The notes: generated by a model from the letters alone, not told the origin. Positions 8,257 to 17,461 are shown, counted from the stretch's first letter. The stretch is DNA of 64,000 bases from Erythrobacter longus (GCF_000715015.1 NZ_JMIW01000006.1:281001-345000); one strand, 5' to 3'. Numbers and translations are program-made.

Positions 8257-11200
8257 TTAGAATTCGTAGCGAGCACCGATTTGAATGCGCCATGCTGATG
8301 GATTGATGGCGATGAAGTTCTGATCGTCTGGCGCAAAGTCGTTGATGATGTAACGACCTTCGTCATCGACCCCGACGGCATCGGCAATTGGGACCAGGGC
8401 GTTGAAACCACCGCGTGAACGCAGCAGGTTCGCACCGCTGTCGAGCAGGTTGAGGAAGTTTGCAAAATCAGCAAACAGCTCAATGCGGTCATCCTTGATG
8501 CCGGTCAGGCTTCCGATGAATGGCAGTTCCTGGCTGAAGCGCAGGTCCATGTCATAGTGCCAATCATTACGGCAGGTGTTACGTCCGATCGTTTCACCGC
8601 GAGTGATGCCACACTGGTCCGCAACATCGCTATCATCGAGATAGGCGTTGAGCAGTTGTTCGGTCTGCTCAGCTGTCTGGATTAGCGTGTTCACACCATC
8701 GATCCGGCGGAAGGTGTCAACATAAACAACGTTTGGATCACCGATCCCGGTCGGGATGTAAAGCAGCGCGTTGTCATTGCCTGACGAGCTGTCGGCAAAG
8801 ACGCCGCCACCATCGAAGGTCAAGCTGTATGGACGACCTTCACGTGCACGGAAGAAGATACCGATGTTGGTATCATACCCTTCGAAGAACTCCTCGCGGA
8901 AGTTAACTGCCGCTGTAAAGTTGTGACGGGTTTCCGCGGTCGCAGTCGAAACAGCTGGGTCCTGACGATCAAACGCTGCTGTCACGTCAAACGACGAAGT
9001 CGCTGTCGATGACTGGTTGTTGCGAGCATCGTTTGAATCGGTGAAGGCATAGCCGAACTGGACTCGGGTCGAACCACCTTGCGTGAACAGTCCGCTTTGG
9101 AACTGCTTGCTAAGGATGATCGAAGCTGAGTGCGAATCGCCATCACGGCCATTGGTCAACTGGATGTTGTCATCACGGCCAGTGTTGAAACACTCTGGCG
9201 TCACACCGGTGTAGACCGGAGGCGTTCCGCCGGTGCCTTGAAGCACTGCGTTACACCCTGCATTGGTCGAATCGATAGCAGCCAGAATTGGGCGACCATC
9301 AACGGTGAAACCGTTCAAGCCGTTACGGATGTCCGTGGTCTGCGACAGATCTACGAAGTTCAGCGAATTGTTGAACTTTGAGTAGATGTAGTCGAGCTGC
9401 AGGTTCCAGTCGCTGAAGAAGCCGGTATCGGCCCCGAAAGTGGTTTGGAACGCAAGGCTTGCACGCGTCACAGTCGGCACGTCGAAGTCAGGATCGGTCG
9501 ACTGAACGTCTGCACGACCTGCTTCTGCGTCGGCTGCACCGCCATCAATCGCACATTGCGGGAAGCCGCTGAAGCTGCCGCCAGCAAGGACGTTGAACTG
9601 ACCGGTTACAGGATCGACAGGAATGTCGCCTGGGCCACAGTCAAAGCGGGTTGTACCCAATGCGCTCGAGAAACCGTTGTTCGAGAACGCGTTGGAGTAA
9701 TACACAACCGGATCGCCGCCTGAGAAGATACCGACACCGCCCGTGATACGGCTGTCAGAGAAGAACCCTTCGTTGAAGAGCTCATAAGTCGCCGAGAGAC
9801 GTGGGAGGATGAGAGGATCGAGCGAGCTGAACGGTACAGCGTTGCTGAAGCCATAACGGTCGACGAAGTTCTGGTTGAACTGCGGTGCATCACCGTCATA
9901 GATCTGCACGCGGACACCAGCGTTGATCGACAGCTGATCGGTCGCCTGCCACTCATCTTGAGCGTAGAACGAATAGATCTGACGACCAAACGATGCTGCT
10001 GCATTGTTGATGTCGCCGCCTGCTGCTGCGTTGATGTCGCCGCCAAGCGCCGCGCCACTTGCGATTTCGTCAGCGTCCGGGAACAGCTCCGTGCCTGGTG
10101 ACAACAGACCTGCTTCGAAGTCAGCGAAGTTTTGGAAGTAGAGCGAACCGGTTGCGTTGATCGCGAACAGGTTGAACACTTCCAGATCGTTAACTTCTGC
10201 ACCCAGCTTTACGAAGTGACCGTCGCCTGCATCGATGTTCATCTGGAAACGGGCTTGGTCGATCCGCGTGTCGAGCTGGTTAGCTGAACGGAAGATACCC
10301 GGGCCTGTGCTCAGGATACCTGGCTGTGTGGTACGACCATCGACCGGATTAACGCCAACAACCAAACGCGTGGTTGGGTTCTCAGCTTGCGCTTCGCCAA
10401 AGCCAACCGGGCCTTGAACGTCGCCTACTTCGGCGCGGCTCACACGAAGCTCGGTCGATACCGTATCAGTCCAGTCAGAGTAGAGACGAACCGAGTAATA
10501 GTCAGAGGTCGTGCCTTCGTCTTCGAATGAGTTGAAGCCAGTGATGTTCTGACCACCGAAATCGCTTTCGATGTTGGTTTCTTCAAGACGCTGATACGTC
10601 GCTTCAAGACGGTGATCGTCATTGATGATCGCATCAAGACGCGCAAAGTAACGCTTGTTGCCTTCTGGAAGAGCGGTTGGATAACCACCGATGTCCTGGC
10701 CGTACACATCGCGGGCAATACGAGCGAACTCGTCGAACTGCTCTTGAGTGACGAAGTTGGCTTCGTTGGTGAAGCCGCCGCCGTTTGGACCAAAGTTGTT
10801 ACCGCCGGTAAGGTCAGCTTCTTCGTAGCCAACCGAGAAGAACAGGCGATCTTTGATAATCGGGCCAGAAAGGGTCGCGCCGTAACGCTTTTCTTCGTTG
10901 GCGTTCAATGGTGCGCCATCAAGATTGTCAGCGAACAGGCCGCCGTCAAAATAGGTGATGAATGCAGAACCGCTAAACTCGTTGCCACCCGCTTTGGTCA
11001 CAACGTTGATGAGACAGCCGGTAAATTCGGAATACTCCACGTCGAACGGTGCAAACTCAACCGAAAGCTGATCGACGATGTCGAACGGAAGCGGGAGCGA
11101 GTTACGTGCAGCGAAAGGCGTACCGTTCAGACCGAACACGTCTGACTGCACAATGCCGTCAACGGTGAAGGTGTTGGTACGATCGTTACCGCCAAGGCAG

Positions 11201-11736
11201 GAAATACGATCAACGTCGTTGTTCTGCTCAAGGCTGACGCGTGGATCGATGCGGATGATGTCGCGGATGTCGCGAGTGATCGAAGGGAATGCTTCGAGCG
11301 TCTGGGTGTCGAATGCCGAACCCGGACCCACAGCAACCTGGCTGACCTGAGCGCGAACACCGGTCACAACGATCGTGTTGCCTGCGTTTTGCGAGCTCAG
11401 CGAGAAGTTGAAGCTGGTGTTACCTGAGATGTTCAGGAACACGTCTTCAACGGTTTGGCCTTCGAAACCGTTCGCAGTGACCGTTACAGTGTACGGGCCG
11501 CCTGGCTGAAGCGACTGAACGCGGAAATTGCCGTCTGAACCAGCAGAAAGCGTGCTGGCTTGGTTGGTGCGAGTGTCGGTGACGACGATGGTTGCACCGT
11601 TCAGGGCATTACCTGATTCATCGGTGACTGTACCTTCCACGCCAGAGGTAATCTGCTGTGCGTGAACAGGTGTGGCGAAAGTCGCTGCTGCCGAAAGGCT
11701 TACAACGCTTGCTGCCAGGAGATATTTTAACTTCAT
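8257..11736 (-). CDS. Oar-like TonB-dependent outer-membrane receptor
   Basis: This 1,159-residue protein has a signal peptide (cleavage near ATPVHAQQ), then a carboxypeptidase-regulatory-like (CarboxypepD_reg) beta-sandwich (about 33-115: GVEGTVTDESGNALNGATIVV), a plug domain (about 120-260: NTIVVTGVRAQ, INVVTKAGGNEFSGSAF) and a long beta-barrel ending in the aromatic WRIQIGARYEF. This layout is that of Oar/SusC-like receptors that import large substrates with TonB energy. The substrate cannot be read from sequence. Cys residues in the plug (DRISCLGGN and EFTGCLINV) may form a disulfide. Several CTAG-centred palindromes lie upstream. Confidence 0.88.
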   Translation of the reverse strand: MKLKYLLAASVVSLSAAATFATPVHAQQITSGVEGTVTDESGNALNGATIVVTDTRTNQASTLSAGSDGNFRVQSLQPGGPYTVTVTANGFEGQTVEDVFLNISGNTSFNFSLSSQNAGNTIVVTGVRAQVSQVAVGPGSAFDTQTLEAFPSITRDIRDIIRIDPRVSLEQNNDVDRISCLGGNDRTNTFTVDGIVQSDVFGLNGTPFAARNSLPLPFDIVDQLSVEFAPFDVEYSEFTGCLINVVTKAGGNEFSGSAFITYFDGGLFADNLDGAPLNANEEKRYGATLSGPIIKDRLFFSVGYEEADLTGGNNFGPNGGGFTNEANFVTQEQFDEFARIARDVYGQDIGGYPTALPEGNKRYFARLDAIINDDHRLEATYQRLEETNIESDFGGQNITGFNSFEDEGTTSDYYSVRLYSDWTDTVSTELRVSRAEVGDVQGPVGFGEAQAENPTTRLVVGVNPVDGRTTQPGILSTGPGIFRSANQLDTRIDQARFQMNIDAGDGHFVKLGAEVNDLEVFNLFAINATGSLYFQNFADFEAGLLSPGTELFPDADEIASGAALGGDINAAAGGDINNAAASFGRQIYSFYAQDEWQATDQLSINAGVRVQIYDGDAPQFNQNFVDRYGFSNAVPFSSLDPLILPRLSATYELFNEGFFSDSRITGGVGIFSGGDPVVYYSNAFSNNGFSSALGTTRFDCGPGDIPVDPVTGQFNVLAGGSFSGFPQCAIDGGAADAEAGRADVQSTDPDFDVPTVTRASLAFQTTFGADTGFFSDWNLQLDYIYSKFNNSLNFVDLSQTTDIRNGLNGFTVDGRPILAAIDSTNAGCNAVLQGTGGTPPVYTGVTPECFNTGRDDNIQLTNGRDGDSHSASIILSKQFQSGLFTQGGSTRVQFGYAFTDSNDARNNQSSTATSSFDVTAAFDRQDPAVSTATAETRHNFTAAVNFREEFFEGYDTNIGIFFRAREGRPYSLTFDGGGVFADSSSGNDNALLYIPTGIGDPNVVYVDTFRRIDGVNTLIQTAEQTEQLLNAYLDDSDVADQCGITRGETIGRNTCRNDWHYDMDLRFSQELPFIGSLTGIKDDRIELFADFANFLNLLDSGANLLRSRGGFNALVPIADAVGVDDEGRYIINDFAPDDQNFIAINPSAWRIQIGARYEF

Positions 11737-11866
11737 GAGAGGGAGCCCCTTACCGCTTGGAGGATCGGATAACTGGACGCGGGTCTAGGCCCGCTGGGTT
11801 GCCCCATGAGGACGTTTTTATGACAGGTCTATGACGCTTGCTTGCGCCCCCCGGGAAAACTAACCA

Positions 11867-11902
11867 TTTGGCCTAGGCCAAACACCAAAATCCCTAGGGA
11901 TT
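11867..11902. promoter_or_regulatory. Pair of perfect CTAG-centred palindromes upstream of the TonB-dependent receptor
   Basis: TTTGGCCTAGGCCAAA (11867-11882) and AATCCCTAGGGATT (11889-11902) are both perfect palindromes, 6 bp apart, about 130-165 bp upstream of the receptor start. A third, imperfect CTAG hairpin (CGGGTCTAGGCCCG) lies near 11780. CTAG is rare in most bacterial genomes, which makes the cluster notable. An operator role is an inference. Confidence 0.45.
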
Positions 11903-12005
11903 CCGGGCGATACAGGCTGGTGTTGCACCGATGCCACGCCGACCACCTTTTTGACTTTGGCGTAACCAACGCCCGCAAAAACGCGAATTTGGCGAATCAG
12001 ATGCC

Positions 12006-12971
12006 TCAGGCGAGGTTGATTTCGCGCAGCCGCTGCTGAAGAAAATCGTGGCTGCTGATCGGCTCTTGCGGTGCTGCGCCGTCTTTCGAGGTACAGCTTT
12101 CCAGCGGATCAATCACGTAATCGGGGCGGAAATGCAGGAAGAACGGCATGGAATAGCGCGAACGCTTTGCCCCTGCCCCTTTCGGATTGACCACACGGTG
12201 CGTGGTCGAACGCAAAACGCCCGCTGTCAGTCGCTCCAACATATCGCCCACATTGATAACAATTGAGCCTTCCTCAGCATAAACCGGGTGCCATTCGCCA
12301 GACTTGGTCAGCAGTTGGAGCCCCGCTTCTTCGGCACCCAAAAGGAGCGTGATCGTGTTGATATCGCCATGCGCGGCTGCGCGGATCGCCCCTTCTGGCG
12401 CGTCTGGTCCAAGCGGCGGGTAATGCAGCAAACGCATCACCGAATTGCCGTCCTTGACCGTTGAGGCAAAGAAATCCTGCGGTAGCTCCAAATGCAGCGC
12501 AATCGCTTCGAGCACACGAAGGCCGGTCGCCTCGAACGCTTGGTACAGCGCGCTGAACGTCTCTTCGAATTCGGGAATTTCCGCAGGCCAAACATTTGGC
12601 GCCATGAACTCGGCTAAAGCATGGCCTTCGGGAAGCTCGCGGCCAACGTGCCAGAACTCTTTAAGGTCAAAAACCTCAGCGTCCTTGGCTTTTTCTGTGC
12701 CAAACGGCGTGTAGCCGCGCGCACCGCCTGCGCCTTCAAGCTTATAGCTGCGCTTCACATCTTCAGGCAGCGCGAAAAACGCCTTCGAGGTTTGTTCTGC
12801 GCGCTCGATCAGCTCTTGCGGTATCCCGTGATCGCGTACCACCGCAAAACCATATTCGGCAAAGCTGCGGCCCAATTCCTCGGCAATATCCTGAGGCGGC
12901 TGGGCAAGGGAAACGGAGGCGATGTCGGCGGATGCCTGGGCAGGTGTTTGTGTGTCGGTCATTACTCCCAC
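12006..12971 (-). CDS. 2-oxoglutarate/Fe(II)-dependent dioxygenase, isopenicillin N synthase-like
   Basis: This 321-residue cytosolic oxygenase has a DIOX_N-type N-terminal half and a 2OG-FeII core. The HxD iron ligands are in AAHGDINTITLLLG, the distal His is in TTHRVVNP, and the 2OG-binding R-x-S is in RSRYSMPFF. MRLLHYPPL is typical of the family. Such enzymes hydroxylate or desaturate small molecules, but the substrate is not predictable here. The downstream same-strand gap to the nucleoside transporter is not useful, because this gene follows the transporter by only 37 bp in the opposite order of transcription. It is transcribed toward the receptor gene. Confidence 0.85.
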   Translation of the reverse strand: MGVMTDTQTPAQASADIASVSLAQPPQDIAEELGRSFAEYGFAVVRDHGIPQELIERAEQTSKAFFALPEDVKRSYKLEGAGGARGYTPFGTEKAKDAEVFDLKEFWHVGRELPEGHALAEFMAPNVWPAEIPEFEETFSALYQAFEATGLRVLEAIALHLELPQDFFASTVKDGNSVMRLLHYPPLGPDAPEGAIRAAAHGDINTITLLLGAEEAGLQLLTKSGEWHPVYAEEGSIVINVGDMLERLTAGVLRSTTHRVVNPKGAGAKRSRYSMPFFLHFRPDYVIDPLESCTSKDGAAPQEPISSHDFLQQRLREINLA

Positions 12972-13008
12972 TTAATAAAGGGAGCCGCCCCATTCCAGAG
13001 TGTTTGCC

Positions 13009-14253
13009 CTAAAAAGGCAAAAATAGGCTAGCCAAAGCCGCGCTCATCAGATTGGCGAGCGAGCCTGCAGCAAGCGCTTTGAGGCCAAGGCGTGCAATCA
13101 CCGGGCGCTGGTTCGGGGCAAGTCCGCCTGTCACCGCCATTTGAATGGCGATGGAGGAGAAATTGGCAAAGCCACAAAGCGCAAAGGTGACGATGGAGCG
13201 GCTGCGCTCAGTCAGCCCTTCGACCGCGCCTAGCTCGATGAAGGCCACAAATTCGTTGAGCACGATTTTTGTGCCGAACAATCCACCCGCGATCTGAGCC
13301 TGTTCCCAATCCGAAATGCCGATGAGGAACATGACAGGCGCAAAGACATAGCCAAGCAGCTGCTGGAATGTGACGTCAGGATAGCCGAACCATCCACCAA
13401 CACCGCCTAAAAGGCCATTGGCAAGCGCAACCAGCGCCACAAACACCATAACCATCGCACCAACAGCCACTGCGAGCTTAACGCCGGTTGTGGTCCCTTG
13501 CGCGGCCGCTTCAATAATATTGGCAGGCGCCTCGCCTTCTTCAAATGTTTCGGAGACAGCGACGGTTTCCATCAGCTTGTCGTGCTCTGCGGCTTCCTCG
13601 GGATCGTCGGGCATGATGATTTTAGCCATCAGAATGCCTCCGGGTGCTGACATGAAGGCCGCCGCCAGAAGATAGGGCACCGCATCTGATCCCAGAAAGG
13701 AGGCGTATGCGGCAAGGATGGTCCCTGCGACCCCAGCCATTCCGACACACATCAACGTGAACAGGCGCGAAGGGGGAAGAGCAGCCAGATAGGGCCGAAC
13801 CACAAGCGGGCTTTCCGATTGGCCGACAAATATATTCGCAGCGCTTCCCAAGGCCTCGACCTTGCTGATCCCGGTAAGCCAGCCAATCGCCCCGCCAAGC
13901 CAGCGCACCAGCCGCTGCATGATACCAAGGTAGTAAAGGATCGACACGAGTGCGGCAAAAAACACGATCACCGGCAAGGCTGCGATAAGGAAGGTGTTGG
14001 CAAAGGGGTTGCTGCCCATCGGGCCAAACAAAGTCTCAATCCCGACCACGGAATAGCCAAGCAGGGCAATGACCCCATCGGAAAGAAACTGGATCGTCAC
14101 CACGCCAAAATCGGTGCGCAGAACAAGCACCGCCATAATCGCCTGAAGCGCGAAAGCGGAGCCCACAACGCGCAGTTTGATCTGCCGCTTTCCCGAAGAA
14201 AGCAGGAATGCGATTGCCAGAATTGCGATAATGCCAAAGACGCTGAACAGCAT
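13009..14253 (-). CDS. Concentrative nucleoside transporter (NupC/CNT family)
   Basis: This polytopic inner-membrane symporter should import nucleosides with cations. Family motifs are visible: FVGQSESPLVVRPYL, NEFVAFIELG, and CGFANFSSIAIQ near the C-terminus. The frame is open back to about 14541, but the conserved protein starts at MLFSVFGIIAILAIAFLL (ATG at 14253, 414 residues). A GTG at 14274 is a possible alternative. The upstream extension overlaps the divergent gene's leader and does not look like this family. In transcription order the dioxygenase lies upstream, separated by 37 bp, so the two could be cotranscribed. Confidence 0.88.
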   Translation of the reverse strand: MLFSVFGIIAILAIAFLLSSGKRQIKLRVVGSAFALQAIMAVLVLRTDFGVVTIQFLSDGVIALLGYSVVGIETLFGPMGSNPFANTFLIAALPVIVFFAALVSILYYLGIMQRLVRWLGGAIGWLTGISKVEALGSAANIFVGQSESPLVVRPYLAALPPSRLFTLMCVGMAGVAGTILAAYASFLGSDAVPYLLAAAFMSAPGGILMAKIIMPDDPEEAAEHDKLMETVAVSETFEEGEAPANIIEAAAQGTTTGVKLAVAVGAMVMVFVALVALANGLLGGVGGWFGYPDVTFQQLLGYVFAPVMFLIGISDWEQAQIAGGLFGTKIVLNEFVAFIELGAVEGLTERSRSIVTFALCGFANFSSIAIQMAVTGGLAPNQRPVIARLGLKALAAGSLANLMSAALASLFLPF

Positions 14254-14446
14254 CGAAGTTGCAGTTTCACTCACGTAAACACACAGCTGCAGGTCACGCG
14301 CAGATGGGCGATCCCTGCCCCCTTTTCCCGAATTGAACGCGAGAGGGGCGTGGCAGTTTGTGTGGCAGTTCGCAAGAGGCGGCGCGAAAGGGCCCGTTGA
14401 CAGCTTGCCGGGCACCGCTTTCCTTTTGGCAAGCCCTCGCCTAGCG

Positions 14447-15187
14447 ATGGGCGTTATGAACGAAGATACAAAAACGGACACATTGGACACCCCATCAGGT
14501 CCAGCGACCCTTTCCATGCCCTTGGGATTGTTCGTTTTCACACTGCTATATGGCGGGATGACGGTCCTTGCCGGCGTCCTTGCCTATAAGCAGGTGCAAT
14601 TGGTGCCGACCGATCTGGCCGTGGAATCGGGCATATTTGCCTTTCTCCTGCTGGTCGTGATTTCAAGCACTCTGGCACAGCTCTATGGCAAACAGATGGC
14701 GACAAGGATCGTATGGTGGGGGTTTTTGCCGCTGCTTATCGCGTCATTGCTGATGCAATTGGTGTTAAACCTTCCCGCTTCTCCAGAAATGCTGGGTGGC
14801 CGCGCCGATGATCTGGCCGCGTTCGAGCGCGTGCATTCAACCGTCTGGCGCGTGTGGGCAGCGGGCCCTGCGGCCTATATCGTCTCGCTGCTCCTCAACA
14901 TCTGGATTTTCGATAAGCTCAAAGGATCAGGCGAAGCAACCACCCTTGGCCTGATGGCGCGCGGCGCATTGGCGTCTGCGCTCAGCCAGGCGCTCGATTC
15001 GGTGATTTTCATCACGCTCGCCTTCTACGGTTTGTTCCCGATTATGAACCTGCTCATCGGACAGGTGATCGCGAAGGTCGCGCTCAGCATTGTGCTGGTG
15101 CCGTTTCTTATCACTTTCGGGGTGAGGGCTGCGCGATGGCTCGATACAAAGAAGAGCGCGGCCGATCAGGCGAACGAGTTCGCGTGA
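14447..15187 (+). CDS. Queuosine-precursor transporter (VUT/YhhQ family)
   Basis: This is an integral membrane protein of about 246 residues with about six hydrophobic segments. Family features are the early segment ending SSTLAQLYGKQMATRIVWWGF and the later block IWIFDKLKG, then SALSQALDSVIFITLAFYG, which match the YhhQ/QPT pattern. It would import queuosine precursors (preQ0/preQ1) for tRNA modification. Start candidates are ATG 14447 (MGVMNEDT) and ATG 14456, and neither has a strong ribosome-binding site. It is divergent from the nucleoside transporter, a physiologically plausible neighbour because both import nucleobase-like compounds (inference). Confidence 0.82.
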   Translation: MGVMNEDTKTDTLDTPSGPATLSMPLGLFVFTLLYGGMTVLAGVLAYKQVQLVPTDLAVESGIFAFLLLVVISSTLAQLYGKQMATRIVWWGFLPLLIASLLMQLVLNLPASPEMLGGRADDLAAFERVHSTVWRVWAAGPAAYIVSLLLNIWIFDKLKGSGEATTLGLMARGALASALSQALDSVIFITLAFYGLFPIMNLLIGQVIAKVALSIVLVPFLITFGVRAARWLDTKKSAADQANEFA

Positions 15188-15225
15188 CGGTCCGCAGCAC
15201 GCTTACCCCCTCGTCAAACGGTATT

Positions 15226-15911
15226 CATTGCGGTTGGGGATCGCCGTACAGCCCGTGTCACCGTATCCGGTAAGGTACCACGCATTTCCTTTACGATGGC
15301 AATGCGCTGGCGGTGGAGATTGGTGCATCGGGCCAGGTGCTGCGGCGCGTCGCCTGTGCTGAACCTGTTTCAGTATCCATGGTTCCAATGTAGAAGCAGA
15401 CGATCCGCTCGTGTGGTATGAAGGAGCGCAAGGCTCAGGCACGGGCCGCCGCTTTGTGCACGCTGATCCTCGCGGTAGCATTGTTGCGGTTACCGATTAC
15501 CGGGGCAATTCTATCGCGACCAAATCCGAAGCCTGCACCGGCGAAGGCCGGGGATGAGTACGGCATTCCGGACACCGCTACCAACGGCAATGACATCGCG
15601 ACCAAGGGCCGGTTTCGGTATAGCGCGCCTCGCAGCAAGTGCCGGGGGCACTTCGAGAAGCAAGCGCAGGCGTGGCTGCCAGAGCTGGGGCTGCGCGGGC
15701 TTCCTTATGCCCCCGGCATAAGGGTCCTGCTCGCTATTACTACAAAGCTTCGTCCTGAGCGCCTGCCTTTGCAGGCAGCCGAAGGGCCCGCATCTACTCG
15801 CCAACGCTAGGGCGTTTCCTCCAGACTGATCCCATCGGATATGAGGACCAGTATAACCTCTACGCCTATGTTGGGAATGACCCGATCAATGGGGTCGATC
15901 CGACGGGGTTG
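15226..15911 (+). pseudogene. Broken Rhs-repeat core remnant
   Basis: Pieces of a typical RHS-repeat-associated core can be read in three frames: FLYDGNALAVEIGASGQVLRR (about 15285-15350), then HGSNVEADDPLVWYEGAQG continuing to ADPRGSIVAVTDYRGN, DEYGIPDTA, GRFRYS, QAWLPELG, RYYYKA, and [18 protein letters not shown] with [19 protein letters not shown]. The pieces are in the right order and individually well preserved. They are separated by insertions of about 20-40 nt that shift frame or add a stop (TGA at 15756). The several-kb N-terminal part of an Rhs protein is absent. It is best read as the 3' stump of an Rhs gene, followed in frame by the C-terminal module at 15909. Confidence 0.85.
15357..15776. 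repeat. Five small palindromes inserted in the Rhs remnant
   Basis: Each interruption of the Rhs core contains a hairpin: TGCTGAA/TTCAGTA (15357-15375); CCGGC-GAAG-GCCGG (15538-15551); AAGTGCC-GGG-GGCACTT (15637-15653); CCTTATGCC-CCC-GGCATAAGG (15703-15723); GCCTGC-CTTT-GCAGGC (15761-15776). The stems differ in sequence. The fifth insert is 39 nt (15750-15788) and in frame, and the third is also a multiple of three. They resemble dispersed palindromic mini-elements of alphaproteobacteria, but copy number elsewhere is unknown. Confidence 0.7.
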
Positions 15912-16541
15912 GCTGAGGTTAACAACGCTTCTGAGAAGCGTGGGATAAGCGGGAATCTGTGCAGCAGACTTGGAAGTAATGCGTGCCCCGGTAACTATGC
16001 TGGCTCGCTTGGGCGGGGAACTGATGGTGGTAGTTCAGATGCGAATGTCGAAATGACGTCGAACTCTGCGTCGGGGAATAGCCTAGGCACCCGGCGAGGG
16101 GCAGGGCCGCGTGGCCAATCTGCGAATGGAATTGTACACGGAGAAGCCATTTCGGGAATTCGTGAAGTTAGTCCGAAACATGCTGCTTATGCTAGAGATC
16201 CAAACTCCCCAATTTCGTCGGGACAGGTCAGGCGTGCTCAAGCTAGGCCTCACGTGCTTCGGGTTGAAGCATCTGGCAATGCCGCAAATCATGTCTCTCC
16301 GGCTCGAATCGAACAACTAGGAGTTAACACACGTGAGCAAGTTGCAGCTTTGGCATATACCGCTATCGCGCAACGAAATGAGTTCCGAGCATTATCACGC
16401 GGCCGTCGTGCTTTTTGGTATGCTCCTGGTGGCTCTAACGCGCGTGGACAAAAAGGAGTAGTTGTGATTGTTAATAATCATATGTCTAGTCAGTCCACCA
16501 TTTACAGATCGCGATATGGCTCATTTCTTGGACTGAAATAA
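15909..16541 (+). CDS. Rhs C-terminal module, candidate polymorphic toxin
   Basis: This frame continues without a stop from the conserved Rhs core end ([10 protein letters not shown]) into about 200 variable residues, the place where Rhs toxin domains sit. A TTG at 15909 is the first possible start after the TGA at 15756, so expression is uncertain. The C-terminal part (from about [12 protein letters not shown]) has conserved-looking polar positions ([25 protein letters not shown]) and ends GSFLGLK. I recognise no known nuclease or deaminase signature. Base composition becomes clearly AT-richer than the flanks from about 16090, as is usual for swapped Rhs tips. The next gene overlaps by TAATG, the classic toxin-immunity arrangement. 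Confidence 0.65.
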   Translation: MAEVNNASEKRGISGNLCSRLGSNACPGNYAGSLGRGTDGGSSDANVEMTSNSASGNSLGTRRGAGPRGQSANGIVHGEAISGIREVSPKHAAYARDPNSPISSGQVRRAQARPHVLRVEASGNAANHVSPARIEQLGVNTREQVAALAYTAIAQRNEFRALSRGRRAFWYAPGGSNARGQKGVVVIVNNHMSSQSTIYRSRYGSFLGLK

Positions 16542-16813
16542 TGAAACGAATTGAAGATGCGGAGCTTGACGAGATATTTCAAATTGTACTCGATCAAAAG
16601 GTGTTCCCAGATGATGGAGAGTTCCAGACTCTATTTGGGTACTATAGACATGAGCTACAAGAGATTCGGAGTCTTGTGACCAGGGACGACATTACATTTG
16701 CGATAAATATAAATGACTTGCGAGTAATGATGGTTGAGATGTTAATGGGCTTTCCGCATGGTTGTGAAAAGCTTATCGGAGAACGATACGGTTTCGATGT
16801 TAGCTTTCATTGA
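16541..16813 (+). CDS. Candidate immunity protein for the Rhs C-terminal module
   Basis: This small acidic protein of 90 residues ([20 protein letters not shown] at the start) has no signal peptide or membrane segment. It starts at the A that ends the preceding TAA stop, so translation is probably coupled. It is strongly AT-rich relative to the window. Size, acidity, position and coupling fit an immunity protein that binds and neutralises the upstream toxin tip in the cytoplasm. I do not recognise the family, and the role is inferred from context only. Confidence 0.6.
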   Translation: MKRIEDAELDEIFQIVLDQKVFPDDGEFQTLFGYYRHELQEIRSLVTRDDITFAININDLRVMMVEMLMGFPHGCEKLIGERYGFDVSFH

Positions 16814-17164
16814 GACTGCTAGGGGTCTGTCTCGTTAGTCCGTCACCAATTAATTGGTTCAATCGCAGCGCAATGAAGCTGCCGGGTAAGAATATAGTCA
16901 TGTTAGCGCATACATACTTGTTGTCGCGCTAGGCTCCGATAGCGCCATCTTAATCTGCTCAGCTGAGCAGAGCTTTCTTACGCCGCAGCGCATTGCTAGC
17001 CTGCGTAAATACCTTGCACTCGGACTGGCCAACCCAAAGAGCTTCAATCGCCTCCTTCGACGATATCGCCGATTACAAATTGAGTGTATTCCTCAGCCTG
17101 AACAGTGTGCCAAACTTCCAACAAGCGGGAGCCGAGCCTTCGTCAATATGCTCCCGCTGCTCTC
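16814..17164. other. AT-richer non-coding gap in the island
   Basis: About 350 bases between the candidate immunity gene and the VirB2-like fragment. A 61-codon frame (16993-17178, plus) shows no recognisable motif or start signal. I see no gene, transposase remnant or tRNA-derived direct repeat here. Confidence 0.5.
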
Positions 17165-17461
17165 TCAATCCCTTCTAAGGGAAGCTCCAGAATAAGGATC
17201 ATAGTCCGCAGGCGGCAAATCGGACCTTGGTGACTGCACCGCAGAGGCCGGGGCTTGGTAGACCACTTGGGTCGAAGGCTCCTCCCCCTGCATCATCAGC
17301 GCAGAAGCAATCGCCGGCGCGCGCCAAACGTTTCTGGGCACCACAAAGCACCCCAGCACTGCCCTTGCACCCATCCGCGCGGGCAACCGCCCACTCAGCG
17401 CCGCAAACCCCACCAGAGCCACCGCAATCACGCAAAGCGTCACCACCAGCGGTCCTTGCAT
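17165..17461 (-). CDS. VirB2/TrbC-like pilin fragment
   Basis: The 98-residue frame resembles the second half of VirB2/TrbC conjugative pilins: a hydrophobic helix (GPLVVTLCVIAVALVGFAAL), the loop SGRLPARMGAR, a second helix RAVLGCFVV, then RAPAIASALM. The frame stays open upstream through SAGWVDEL, which also matches the family, but a TAG near 17550 precedes it with no start codon between. The signal-peptide region is therefore missing. PRNVWR interrupts the usual FGAPAI turn, as if about 12 nt had been inserted. The 40-residue tail is Pro/Ser-rich. No other virB/trb gene is nearby. It is probably a relic of a type IV secretion element. Confidence 0.55.
   Translation of the reverse strand: MQGPLVVTLCVIAVALVGFAALSGRLPARMGARAVLGCFVVPRNVWRAPAIASALMMQGEEPSTQVVYQAPASAVQSPRSDLPPADYDPYSGASLRRD

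Noticed and set aside
14254..14541. N-terminal extension of the nucleoside transporter frame
   Set aside because: Not membrane-like or family-like, overlaps the divergent gene's upstream region; the start is placed at 14253.
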